From NCBI GenBank assembly GCA_963706515.1, contig CAVPMW010000006.1, positions 191,596 to 255,595 on the forward strand: DNA of 64,000 nucleotides. Reading direction: 5' to 3'. The position numbers and the translations under genes were made by a program. This DNA comes from CAVPMW01 sp963706515. GTDB taxonomy: Bacteria; Chloroflexota; Anaerolineae; Anaerolineales; UBA4823. Below the pieces are notes generated by a model, which saw only the letters and a list, made by a program, of their open reading frames with translations, had not been told where the DNA came from and did no database searches. Shown here piece by piece: positions 28,383-37,230 of this stretch (its first letter is position 1; each line of letters starts with the position of its first letter).

Positions 28383-29603
28383 ATGGGTATCCGCCCACTA
28401 CTTCCCCGCCTGGCAGTATTCCTGGCGCTGCTGGGGCTGGCTGCCTGCCAGCCGAAGCTCCCTGCAGTTGCCGGCGCGCTTCCTACTCTCCAGGCGAGCC
28501 TCCCTGCGGCTGATACTCCTCCGCTCGCGACAGCCAGCGCGTTGCCTTCGCCTGCGCGATCTGTACCAAATTCGGCCTCGCCTTCAGCGACCGCTACCCT
28601 GCAGCCGCCGGCTACAATCCAGCCCTCGGCTACAGTACAGCCCTCGGCTGTTCTGAAGCCGACGGCTACCCCTCCGGGCACCACCACGCTGCTTTTCACC
28701 GGAGTGATCGTCCCGGCGCGCTGCGTACAAGCGGCGATTGACGAGCGCAAAGACCCGAATTTCCCCTACACGGAAGTGCGCGAGATGATCAGCAGTGCTG
28801 ACCTGGCAGTCGGCACGCTGAATGCCACCATCAGCGACTACCCGCCGCACACCGGCTGTAAGCGCACTTACGTGCTGGTGGGCAGCGCTGAGAATGCGGA
28901 TGCCCTGGCGCATGCTGGTTTTGACGTGATCAGCGTGGCGACCAACCACATTAAGAACTGTGGCCTGGCAAACTGCGGCGAGCGAGCATTCCTGGATACG
29001 CTGGATAACCTGCGCCGGGTGAATATCCTGCCGGTAGGGGCGGGAATGAATTTAGCGGATGCCTCCCAACCGGTGGTGGTCACCCTTAATGGGGTGCGCT
29101 TCGGGATCGTTTCGCTGGGGCAGATCGAGCCCATGGTCTTTGCCAGTGACGAGGAACCCGGCATTGCCGTCCTGACCGAGGACAGCCTGCGGGCTGCCAT
29201 CGCCGCGGCGCGGCAGGTCGCCGACGTGGTCATTGCCATGCCACACTGGGGACCGGAGGACGCCTCAGTGCCGGGCTATCTCCAGCGCCGGCTCGCCCGG
29301 GTAGCCGTAGAGGCAGGCGCGGACCTGGTTGTTGGCAACCATACCCACGTTGCCCAGGGATACCAGGAAATTGACGGGATCCCCGTGTTCTACGGGCTGG
29401 GCAACTTCGTCTTCGACCAGACCTGGGGCGAGGACCACATGCAGGGGGTCATCCTGAAAGTGACCTTCGCGGGCAAGCGACTGCAAGGCTATGAGCTCAT
29501 CCCTACTCACGTGGATGGGGACGGCACAGTGCACATCGCCGGGCCGCAAGAGGCAGCAGAGGTTCTGAAGCGCATCCAGACCGCCAGCGCGGGTTTAAAG
29601 TAA
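28383..29603 (+). CDS. CapA-family lipoprotein (poly-gamma-glutamate synthesis-like metallophosphoesterase fold)
   Basis: 406 residues beginning 7 bases after ftsK. Lipoprotein signal with LGLAAC (Cys at about 22), a Thr/Pro/Ala low-complexity linker (residues 40-100), then the PGA_cap domain: LLFTGVIVPARCVQA, ADLAVGTLNATISD, ISVATNHIKNCG, VIAMPHWGPED, AGADLVVGNHTHVAQG and VFYGLGNFVFDQ. CapA proteins belong to the metallophosphatase superfamily; here the usual catalytic Asp/Asn positions are partly altered (T-G-V-I at the start), so activity is uncertain. Confidence 0.85.
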   Translation: MGIRPLLPRLAVFLALLGLAACQPKLPAVAGALPTLQASLPAADTPPLATASALPSPARSVPNSASPSATATLQPPATIQPSATVQPSAVLKPTATPPGTTTLLFTGVIVPARCVQAAIDERKDPNFPYTEVREMISSADLAVGTLNATISDYPPHTGCKRTYVLVGSAENADALAHAGFDVISVATNHIKNCGLANCGERAFLDTLDNLRRVNILPVGAGMNLADASQPVVVTLNGVRFGIVSLGQIEPMVFASDEEPGIAVLTEDSLRAAIAAARQVADVVIAMPHWGPEDASVPGYLQRRLARVAVEAGADLVVGNHTHVAQGYQEIDGIPVFYGLGNFVFDQTWGEDHMQGVILKVTFAGKRLQGYELIPTHVDGDGTVHIAGPQEAAEVLKRIQTASAGLK

Positions 29604-29631
29604 GCTCAGAAACTCCCCTGCCCTGCCGGGT

Positions 29632-30406
29632 TTACTGCGTGGGTGTGACGGTTGGGCTCGCCGCGGGAGCAGTCACTGCTGGAGCAGTGGTTGCCCCTGG
29701 GGTGCCGGGCGTAGTCAACCTCGGCGGCGTGCTGGAAGGGATCGGCGTCACCAGATTCACCCGGATGGTCAGGACTCGACCCGACGTTGATCTGGTTCTC
29801 GTTGGTGATTTTGTTTTCGGTCATGATGTCTTCGACCGTGCTGTTGAACTTCAGTGCGATCGACCCCAGCGAATCGCCGGCAACCACCACGTACTGGATC
29901 TTGGTGCCGCGCGGCAGGTTGGTGGGCAGAGCTGTGGCGGTCGGCAGCGTAGTTTCTGGTCCGGGGATGACGATCTGGTCGCCGACATTGACCGGGCAGG
30001 TTGGATCCAGGTTGTTGATCGTGATCAACAGCAGCAGGTCAACCTTGAATTTTAATGCGATCCCATAGCAGGTATCCCCTTCCGCTACCTGGTAGGCGAA
30101 AGGCCCGGCGACGGTTGGGGTTACTGTGACAGTGGCTGTGGCGGTTTCGGTGGAAGTCTGGGTGGGGGTCGAAGTGATGGTCGCGGTGCTGGTGGGCGTC
30201 GTAGTAACCGTCGGGGTGGGAGTGCGGGTGGGGAAGAATGAGAAGCTCGGTCGATTCGAGCTGAGCAGCCAAAAGATGAGAATGGCTGCGCCGGCGATCA
30301 AAAGCACCGCAGCAGCAACGATGACCCAGGGTGCTCTCTGGGCGGTCTGCTGGCGCCGGCGGTAAGCGTCGATCACGCTTTGAGCGTCTTTATCTTTTTC
30401 ACTCAT
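29632..30406 (-). CDS. Membrane-anchored LysM domain protein (frameshift near the end)
   Basis: About 257 residues. A short cytoplasmic start (DAQSVIDAYRRRQQTAQRAP), one membrane helix (WVIVAAAVLLIAGAAILIFWLL, about residues 26-48), a Thr/Pro linker, then two LysM repeats (YQVAEGDTCYGIALKFKVD and YVVAGDSLGSIALKFNSTVE). Near 29,785 the frame shifts: the open reading continues as His/Ser nonsense, while the next frame gives VLTIRVNLVTPIPSSTPP and a Thr/Pro tail stopping at 29,632. It probably anchors the membrane to peptidoglycan. Confidence 0.78.
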
Positions 30407-30568
30407 ATGCCGTCCATTTAATGCTCGGTTTATTTGACCTGATTTTGATTCTACCCTACTTTTAGGGTATTTTAACCAGCCTCCTTTGTGATTGGCTATT
30501 TATGTGGTCGAAAATAGCCTGCTAGAGCTGGCAGCATGCTAAGCCCCGAGGCTGAGCACTTCCGCAGT

Positions 30569-31084
30569 TCAGGTAAAGCGCACAATCGAGCAGCCGTACG
30601 GCTGGGTCTCTGCCGGGTCTGGCTCGACCCCGGCGAGGATAGCCCTGACTGCCTCCTGCAAATAACGGCGGGTGGCGGTCCTCTGGCGGAAGGTGATGTC
30701 GTTGATTGCCCCCTGGTAGCGCAGCAGCCCGGCAGAGTCGATGACAAATACGTGTGGGGTAGTCTCAGCGCCGTACAAGTCGGCGACTTGCTGGTGGGCA
30801 TCGTACAGCACGCAGGGCAGGCCGCGCTCCTCGGCTGCCAATCTGATCAGATCCAGGGGCTCATTGGCATTGGCGGCAAGGGTCCACAGGACCACCTCTG
30901 CGCCCCAGCCTGCCAGTCCCTCCAACAGCTCCTGGTCGCCACGCGCCGACCAGGGACACTCGGCCGACCAGAAGTTCAGCAGGACGACCCGGCCGCGCAG
31001 CGCAGAGAGGCGCTGCTCCTTGCCCTGCAGGTCAGGCAGGCTGAAATCGGGCGCGGGGGCGCCGCTGGGGATCAAGGCAGCCAT
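30569..31084 (-). CDS. Thioredoxin-fold (AhpC/TSA-like) protein with CxxS motif
   Basis: 171 residues. APDFSLPDLQGKEQRLSALRG and VVLLNFWSAECPWSARGD are the redoxin start; the active-site region has one Cys followed by W-S, not the C-x2-C of thioredoxins. TPHVFVIDSAGLLRYQGAIND is the conserved cis-Pro region. A second Cys near the C-terminus (YGCSIVRF) could act as resolving residue. No signal peptide. It overlaps the end of the upstream PD40 gene by 13 bases, so the two are co-transcribed. Confidence 0.8.
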   Translation of the reverse strand: MAALIPSGAPAPDFSLPDLQGKEQRLSALRGRVVLLNFWSAECPWSARGDQELLEGLAGWGAEVVLWTLAANANEPLDLIRLAAEERGLPCVLYDAHQQVADLYGAETTPHVFVIDSAGLLRYQGAINDITFRQRTATRRYLQEAVRAILAGVEPDPAETQPYGCSIVRFT

Positions 31085-32517
31085 TGGGGTGAATAGCCTC
31101 CGCTGACCAATCTCCGGGAGCTGGCAGTGCCTGCTTCCATCATCCAGATTTCCGGCGGCTCGGTCAGCTCGGTCTGGTGGAAGCGGACGAATGCCAGCTG
31201 CTTGCCGTCCGGACTCCAGGTAAAGTCGAAATAGTTATGGAAGGGATCGTCGGTCATCGCCTGCGGCTGGGTGCCATCGGCTTGCATTAGCCAGAGCTGG
31301 CGGCCCGGCGTCCAGCGGACGGTATCCAGGTAGCGGCGGGCGAAGGCCAGCCGGGCGCCATCCGGGGAGTAGGCCGGGAAAGCGTCTTCAACTACCTCGC
31401 TCCCGCTCAAGTCCTGGGTGGCATCCTGGTTAAGCTGGTACTCGATCAGGTGGCTGATCCCGACCGGTGCATTCTCGCGGAGCGCCCCTTCGGGGAAGGT
31501 AATCTCGGGCGCGGTGTAGCGCTCGCCCGCCGGGTCCCAGCTCCCCGGATAGCCGGTCTGGTTGGGGAAATGCCGGGTCTCTCCGCTGTGCGGGTCCAGT
31601 ATGGTAAATGCCGACAGGTTGGTATCGTAGAAAGTGAGCAGCCCTTCGGGCGACCACTGCGGCTGGAGGGTCTGGTGATCCGTGGGTCCGGCCAATGCGG
31701 GTGCCTTCCCGGGCTGAGCCTGGCCATCCTCGAGCGGCAGCAGCCAAACCTGGGGAAAGCTCGGATTCTCCTGTCCGGGAAAAGCGGTCTGCTCATAAGC
31801 CAGGAAGTCGCCCTGGGGAGAGACGCGCGGCGCCCGGCAGCGCGCTTGCGGGCAGGGGACGACCTGCTCCGCTTTCCCAAGCTGGCTCTCCGGCGTAGCA
31901 TTTGAGGCTGTCCCCGGTGAGGTCTCTGGCAGCTCGACCCCTGGCAGGCGGTAGATGCTGCTGCTGCCTGCCGGACCGTTGGCGCTGAAAAAGATGCTGT
32001 TCAGGCTTTCGACCACATCGAAATCCAGCACGCCCCCGCTGCTGTCGCTCAATTGCTGCGTCTCGCCGGTGAACGGGTTGAGCAGGTAAAGGTTGGATGG
32101 ACCGTCAGCAGGGTACAGGTATACCAGATGCGGCTGGCCGATGGTGAACGACCAGGAGGCGTGCTCGCGGGTCGCCAGCCGCGGCCATCCGGCGGCGCGC
32201 GCCCCAGGCTGGAGCTGGACCTGAATCCTGGTCCCATTTGGCCAGGCATCCTTCGGCTGGAAGGTCAGGGTCTTCCCCTGCACGCTGTAGCTGCCTTCCA
32301 CGGTGGGGGAGACGGTCAGCCGCGGCAAGATCTCAGCCTGAGACACCCAGCGCGAGAAAGTCAGGCTCAGAGCAGCATTGGCAGGCACGTTCGCGGCTTC
32401 CGGCTGGGGCGAGACCTGCACCAGGCGGGGAACAGTCAGCAGGTACGCAATCCCGGCCGCCGGGACCAGGATCAGCGCTAAAAGCAAGACCAGGAGCAGG
32501 ATGCGGGAGCGCTTCAC
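31072..32517 (-). CDS. Membrane-anchored protein with Big_5-like and TolB/PD40 beta-propeller repeats
   Basis: 481 residues. An N-terminal helix (ILLLVLLLALILVPAAGIAYL) is followed by a bacterial Ig-like domain (VSPQPEAANVPANAALSLTF) and WD40/PD40 repeats: HLVYLYPADGPSNLYLLNPF, FPAYSPDGARLAFARRYLD and FTWSPDGKQLAFVRF. The repeats form a propeller outside the membrane, probably for protein contact. No enzymatic motif is seen. Intact. Confidence 0.78.
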   Translation of the reverse strand: MKRSRILLLVLLLALILVPAAGIAYLLTVPRLVQVSPQPEAANVPANAALSLTFSRWVSQAEILPRLTVSPTVEGSYSVQGKTLTFQPKDAWPNGTRIQVQLQPGARAAGWPRLATREHASWSFTIGQPHLVYLYPADGPSNLYLLNPFTGETQQLSDSSGGVLDFDVVESLNSIFFSANGPAGSSSIYRLPGVELPETSPGTASNATPESQLGKAEQVVPCPQARCRAPRVSPQGDFLAYEQTAFPGQENPSFPQVWLLPLEDGQAQPGKAPALAGPTDHQTLQPQWSPEGLLTFYDTNLSAFTILDPHSGETRHFPNQTGYPGSWDPAGERYTAPEITFPEGALRENAPVGISHLIEYQLNQDATQDLSGSEVVEDAFPAYSPDGARLAFARRYLDTVRWTPGRQLWLMQADGTQPQAMTDDPFHNYFDFTWSPDGKQLAFVRFHQTELTEPPEIWMMEAGTASSRRLVSGGYSPQWLP

Positions 32518-32669
32518 AGAGCGGATTATAACCCCGCCAGGCAGGACCTCCCGTCCGCCGGACAGCCGGGAAGGGCCGAGGATCAGTCGAGAAGAGCCGC
32601 TTAAATTTCATTTTCTGGCAAAAATCCCGCCCGCTGGGTCGCCTGGAGAACGGTGGTAGAATGTGCGCT

Positions 32670-33683
32670 ATGAAACGCTGGCAGTTCTGGGTTGGGGTGG
32701 CGATCAGCCTGGTCTTCCTGTATTTCGTCGTTCGCAACATCAATTTTGGCGATTTTGTCTCCGTCCTGCGCCAGGCTAACTACTGGTGGGTAATCCCTGG
32801 CGTGGCGGTGTATTTTGTGGGCGTGCTGGGTGCGCTCCTGGCGCTGGCATTACCTGCTGCGACCCGATCAAGTCCATCCCGACGCTCACCCTGTTGCCGT
32901 ATCATCGCGATCGGCTACATGGGCAACAATATCTATCCTGCCCGGGCCGGCGAAGTGCTGCGCGCCGTGGTGCTCAAGCGCGCGACCACGATGTGGCGAT
33001 CTCAGCCTCGCTGGCCACCATCGTCGTCGAACGCCTCTTCGACGGGGTGGTGATGCTCGGCCTTCATCTTCATCAACCTGCGGGAGCTGAGCAAGCTGAC
33101 CGGCGCGTCCGGCGTGTCGTGGGCTGAGCATCCAGACGATCGCCATCGCCGGAAGCGTGGCGTTCTTCGTGGGCGTGCTGGGCGTCTTCCTGCTGGCGGC
33201 CATGTTCCCGGAGAAGATGATGATCGTCGCCGGGTTCTTCGTCAACCGTTTCCTCCCCAAGCGTTATCGCGAGATGATCCTGGGTTTCGCCGACAAGTTC
33301 CTGGACGGCTTGCAGTCGCTGCGCTCGCCGAAAGAGGCGCTGATGGTCTTCGCTCACCTCCGTAGTAATCTGGCTGCTGGAGACCGGCAAATACTGGTTC
33401 GTGATGCACGCCTTTCCCTTCCGGGTCAGTTCTTCACGCTGATGCTGATGAACGGGATCGTCAACCTGGCCACCACCATCCCTTCGGCGCCGGGTTACGT
33501 GGGCACCTTCGACGCGCCCGGCATCGCCGTGCTGGCGGCTTACGGCGTGACCCCGGCGCTCGCCGCCGGCTACACCCTGGTGCTGCACGTCGCGCTGTGG
33601 CTGCCGATCACGCCCTGGGCGCCTATTACCTGGCCCGCGAAGGCATCAAGCTGGAACGAAGAGCTGCGCAAGTGCAGAGCTGA
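32670..33683 (+). CDS. Lysylphosphatidylglycerol synthase TM-region / flippase-like protein (multiple frameshifts)
   Basis: Reconstructed over at least five frame changes between ATG 32670 and TGA 33681. Segments in order: WQFWVGVAISLVFLYFVVRN, WWVIPGVAVYFVG, AIGYMGNNIYPARAGEVLRA (the family motif N-N-x-x-P-x-R-x-G-E), VAISASLATIVVERLFDGV, FFVGVLGVFLLAAMFPEKM and AYYLAREGI at the end. This is the UPF0104/LPG_synthase_TM family of multi-pass proteins involved in lipid modification or flipping. The density of indels is far above the preceding region, so error rather than decay is likely. Confidence 0.7.
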
Positions 33684-33693
33684 AGGCATGAGC

Positions 33694-35019
33694 ATGAAGA
33701 TCGCTATCATCGGCGCAGGGATCGGCGGGATGGCTGCCGCGTACGACCTGGTCGCAGCGGCGGGCACAAGGTGACCATCTTCGAAGCTGGCGACCAGCGT
33801 GGGCGGGCTGGCGACCGGCTTCAAGGAACCGCAGCTGGGATTGGAGCGGTAGAGAAGTTCTACCACCACTGGTTCACCACCGACCGCCACATGCTCGGCC
33901 TGATCGACGAGCTGGGCTGGAGCGACCAGGTGCTCTTTCCCCCGCCCATACACGGTCATGTATTACAAGGGGCAGTTTCTACCCGTTCGATTCGATCCCT
34001 CAAGGCGCATCCTCTTCCCCGGGTTGGGCTGGGGGATCAACAAGGTGCGCTTCGGCTTGGTGGGGCTTTACCTGCGCCTGACCAACAACTGGCGCGCCGC
34101 TGGAAACGTTCACCGCGCGATGCCTGGATGCGCAGGTGGGCTGGGGACAAGGTGTACGAGCTGATGTGGCGAGCCGCTGCTGATGGGCAAGTTCGGCGAG
34201 CGCTACGCCAACGAGGTGAACATGGCCTGGCTGTGGGCGCGGTTCAAGGCGCGCACCACCCGCCTGGGCACCTTCCAGGGCGGCTTCCAGGCGTTCTCCG
34301 ACCGACTTCGCCGCCCGCCTGCAGTCCATGGGGGTGACCATCCACCTGTTCAACTCCGGTGCATCAGATCGCCCCGCTGGACCGGCAGGCGGGGTTGAGC
34401 CTGCAGACCGGAGTCAGGGCGCGTGACCTTCGACCAGGTGCCTGGTGACCACCTCGCCGGCGCTGCTGGCCAAAATCGCGCCCTCCCTGCCGGAGAGCTA
34501 CCTGAGCGGGCTGCTGTCGCTGAAGAGCATGGGGGCGGTGGTGATGATCCTGGCGCTGAAGCAGCCAGCTTCTCGCACGAAGGGCTATTACTGGTTCAAC
34601 CTGCCCAAGTCGGCCGGCTTCCCCTTCCTGGCGCTGGTGGAGCACACCAACTTCGTCCCGCCGGAGCACTTCGGCGGCGACCACATCGTCTACGTCGGCG
34701 ATTACCTGGAAAGCCGGATCACGAGTATTTTCCGCTATGAGCCAGGACGAGCTGCTCGAACGCTTCCTGCCCGCCCTGGGGCAGTTCAACCCCGCACTTC
34801 CAGCGGGACTGGGTGCGCAGGAGCTGGCTGTTCCGCACGCCCTATGCCCAGCCGGTGCCGCTGGTCAACCATTCGAAGAACATTCCCGCCATCCACACGC
34901 CCATCCCCGGGCTGTACTTCGCCAGCATGAGCCAGGTGTACCCCTGGGACCGCGGCACGAATTTCGCCGTGGAGATCGGTCGCCGGGCGGCGCGCTTGAT
35001 GCAGGACGGAGTTAATTGA
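33694..35019 (+). CDS. FAD-dependent oxidoreductase, protoporphyrinogen-oxidase/amine-oxidase-like (multiple frameshifts)
   Basis: It begins MKIAIIGAGIGGMAAAYDL, the FAD-binding Rossmann motif; VTIFEAGDQ and VEKFYHHWFTTDRHMLGLID follow in other frames. Later pieces are VTTSPALLAKIAPSLP, YLSGLLSLKSMGAVVMILAL and the C-terminal GLYFASMSQVYPWDRGTNFA. At least six indels occur. About 440 residues when joined. The gene follows the flippase-like protein by about 10 bases; the pairing suggests a lipid or glycolipid pathway, but that is inference. Confidence 0.65.
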
Positions 35020-35135
35020 ACATGGAAACTGTCCGCTAACTGCATTGAGCTAATTGGGCGATAGACTTTCCATTAGAATCCTGCTAAACTGAATAGAGTT
35101 TTGATATTTGTGGACTGCAGGAGTAATGCAGCAGG

Positions 35136-35306
35136 ATGTTAATCCGTCAGCTTATAACGTATTTTCGCCTTTTTGCTTTGCTGCTGGCGTTTGCTCTGGC
35201 AGCAGGCTGTTCGTCTGTCCCATTGAATCGGCACGAGGCTTTCTCCTCGGAAGGGTCAAGACGATATAAGCCTCGAGAAATATTGGACCAACCGAACAGC
35301 CTATAA
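35136..35306 (+). CDS. Small putative lipoprotein
   Basis: 56 residues from ATG 35136. RLFALLLAFALAAGCSS is a good lipoprotein signal, with Cys at residue 25; the remaining 31 residues are polar (NRHEAFSSEGSRRYKPRE). It may be complete or a truncated lipoprotein. Lower GC than the genes to the left. Confidence 0.45.
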   Translation: MLIRQLITYFRLFALLLAFALAAGCSSVPLNRHEAFSSEGSRRYKPREILDQPNSL

Positions 35307-35379
35307 AGACCGGCATATCACCTCAATCTTGTCGTCCAAGAGGCAAGATGAGACAAGTGGGTACAAGGGAGGCGACACA

Positions 35380-35466
35380 ATGAAGCAAATTTTTCGCTGG
35401 GAGGAACCTTATAATCCACTATTCAAGTGTTTTAATTGGTATCCACCATATCCAATGTGGGATTGA
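35380..35466 (+). CDS. 28-residue mini-ORF with strong ribosome site
   Basis: GGGAGGCGACACA precedes ATG 35380. The product is rich in aromatic residues and Pro (FRWEEPYNPLFKCFNWYPP) and ends at TGA 35464. No similarity recognised. It lies between two lipoprotein genes of the AT-richer islet. It could be a real small protein or a fragment. Confidence 0.3.
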   Translation: MKQIFRWEEPYNPLFKCFNWYPPYPMWD

Positions 35467-35498
35467 AGTTCCTGAAAATACTTCCATGGAGAGAATAA

Positions 35499-36051
35499 AT
35501 GATGAAGCTCTATTCGAAAATCTTAATTTTCTCTTCACTTATTGTAGTTTCGTTGGCTTGCGGTTTGTTGCATAATGAGGGTGCTGTAGAAATCAACAAG
35601 GAATTGTTACCGCCACCAGCATTCAAGGAGTTAGATTTGAATTGGAACCTGGAGAAATGATTGGGTAGAAGGTCCATCTACCGAATTAATAACATTTCGA
35701 GCCGATAAAACTTTTACGCAAACGTATACTATTCACTCCACAGGCAAAAAATATGAGACGCAGGGGACATGGTGGATAGAAAACGGTTCTGACGGCTGCA
35801 AATACGTTCATGCCGATAAAATGCAATATTATGAGTTTAGCATAAGATCGGCTCAAAACGGAAATCGCGACATTAATGGAGACCCCGAAATGTTTTGGGA
35901 CATTTGTCAAAAACAGTTCCTTGAGATGCCGGACATTGTACTGTTAGGAATAGGGAGTAACAATAACAAAGAACCTCCGATTTTTCTATATGATATGGCG
36001 CTTGATCAAGAAAGCACATCGATAATATTCCGGCGTATCAGTGCTCCATAA
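35499..36051 (+). CDS. Putative lipoprotein of unknown function (frameshifted)
   Basis: ATG 35499 (or 35502) with GGAGAG upstream opens a lipoprotein signal ILIFSSLIVVSLACGL. At about 35,640 the frame shifts; the continuing frame reads IGTWRNDWVEGPSTELITF, then FTQTYTIHSTGKKYETQGTW and ends YDMALDQESTSIIFRRISAP. The G-T-W...F-x-x-D...G-x-W pattern resembles lipocalin-like domains of small secreted proteins. Both parts are AT-rich. About 183 residues joined. Function unknown. Confidence 0.6.
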
Positions 36052-36071
36052 TTATGCAAAAGGTGAACGAA

Positions 36072-36185
36072 TCATAAACCAGCCCTCTCGCCTTTCGTTT
36101 TGAGGTTGGCTTCCCCAGCTAGAAGAAGGGCGGACTCGAATACCGGCTCATCCCCCACAAGCTCTAAGAGGCGCGCTAAATCCAT
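36072..36185 (-). pseudogene. Remnant of an AbiEi-like antitoxin/regulator N-terminus
   Basis: 37 residues on the minus strand: MDLARLLELVGDEPVFES, then ALLLAGEAN, then a stop. The L-V-G-x-x-P-x-F-E-x-x-L-L-L-A-G string resembles the start of AbiEi-type transcriptional regulators (type IV toxin-antitoxin), whose helix-turn-helix would normally follow. Nothing matching follows, so it looks like a decayed piece. The rest of 36,052-36,330 holds only an AT-rich possible promoter for the next gene. Confidence 0.4.
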
Positions 36186-36330
36186 GCCAATAAATTATCA
36201 TAGATGATAAGTTAATGGAATAGAAAAATATGGGAAACGATTACGGAGTTGGAGAAGCGCTCTCCCAGGCTTCGGGGGGCATAACGATCGAAAAAGAAAA
36301 CCAAAATAGTTCCTATGCTATACTTGAGAC

Positions 36331-36741
36331 ATGGCTGAATCTTCCGCCTTTTCATTCGAGCGAATTGATGAGAGAACGAAAGAGGTGACTCCTGCGCTGA
36401 TTTGCGCGGTGGTGGAGTGCATTGTAGCTGCCTTACATCCACGCCAGGTGATCCTGTTTGGCTCACAGATTTCAGGGATTTCCAGGCACGGTAGCGATAT
36501 TGACTTATTGATCTGCCTGGAGGACGGGCACCGGCTGGCGAGCCTGTCTAGCAGCCAGCGTGCCAGCGAAGTGCTAAACCTGTTCCGGTATCGTTCTTTT
36601 GGCCTGGACGTCATCGTCCTGACAGAAGACGAGCTGCGCCACCTGCGAGATACTAACGAGGGGGAATGGGATTTGGTGTTAGAGATTTTGGAACAGGGAA
36701 AAGTCCTATATGAGCAGCCCTCCACAATCTCTTCCCAGTAA
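36331..36741 (+). CDS. MNT-type minimal nucleotidyltransferase (antitoxin of MNT/HEPN pair)
   Basis: 136 residues. VILFGSQISGISRHGSDIDLLI has the exact GS-x10-D-x-D motif of minimal nucleotidyltransferases; LDVIVLTEDEL gives the third acidic position. In MntA/HepT systems such an enzyme AMPylates the HEPN toxin. The gene overlaps its partner by 32 bases. AT-richer than the surrounding backbone. Confidence 0.82.
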   Translation: MAESSAFSFERIDERTKEVTPALICAVVECIVAALHPRQVILFGSQISGISRHGSDIDLLICLEDGHRLASLSSSQRASEVLNLFRYRSFGLDVIVLTEDELRHLRDTNEGEWDLVLEILEQGKVLYEQPSTISSQ

Positions 36742-37138
36742 ACATATTCAGCAACGTACTCGCGAGTGGTTTCGCAAAGCAGAGCACGAACTGGCATTCC
36801 TTGAATTTGCACCGTTAGACCGTGAGGATCCCCCCACGGATACAACCGGAAAAATGGCGCATATGGCGAGTGAGTATTCGCTCAAAGCCTACTTGATGTT
36901 GAATAAGCGCAAAATTACTCGAACACACGACCTGGTTGAGTTATTGAATGAGTGCATTGTGATTTGGAATGACCTCGAATTTGAGGCGCTGCGAGAAGAT
37001 TGCCAGGTTTTGACTTGCTACCGGGTGGAGTTTACCTATCCGAGCCCTGTACCGGAGGAGATCAGTGTGGAAGAGGCGCGCTCAGCAATTCAGAGGCGCG
37101 CCGCATCTACGAATTCGTCAGACACAAAGCTGAATTAA
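36710..37138 (+). CDS. HEPN domain protein (toxin partner)
   Basis: 142 residues. WFRKAEHELAFLEFAPLDRE, then MASEYSLKAYLMLNKRKI and RTHDLVELLNECI follow the HEPN helical pattern (PF05168 style). The conserved R-x4-6-H could be RKITRTH. It overlaps the 3' end of the MNT gene, as in two-gene toxin-antitoxin modules. HEPN proteins of this kind are RNases or bind nucleotide. The pair is probably a mobile defence or toxin-antitoxin module. Confidence 0.75.
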   Translation: MSSPPQSLPSKHIQQRTREWFRKAEHELAFLEFAPLDREDPPTDTTGKMAHMASEYSLKAYLMLNKRKITRTHDLVELLNECIVIWNDLEFEALREDCQVLTCYRVEFTYPSPVPEEISVEEARSAIQRRAASTNSSDTKLN

Positions 37139-37230
37139 TTGGTTATTCCCCTGCCTCGAGTTAAGTGAGCAGCATTTGATTTAGCCGCCTGGCTGACCAG
37201 CTGTCTTCACTCAGGGTTACAATTCTCCCT

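Noticed and set aside
28560..28680. Repetitive CCTCGGCTACAGTACAGC stretch as a mobile repeat
   Set aside because: It encodes the Thr/Pro/Ser linker after the CapA lipobox; low complexity of a linker is enough.
30489..30519. GGCTATTT/AAATAGCC hairpin as a strong terminator
   Set aside because: The stem is only 8 bp and no T run follows on either strand, so I did not list it as a terminator.
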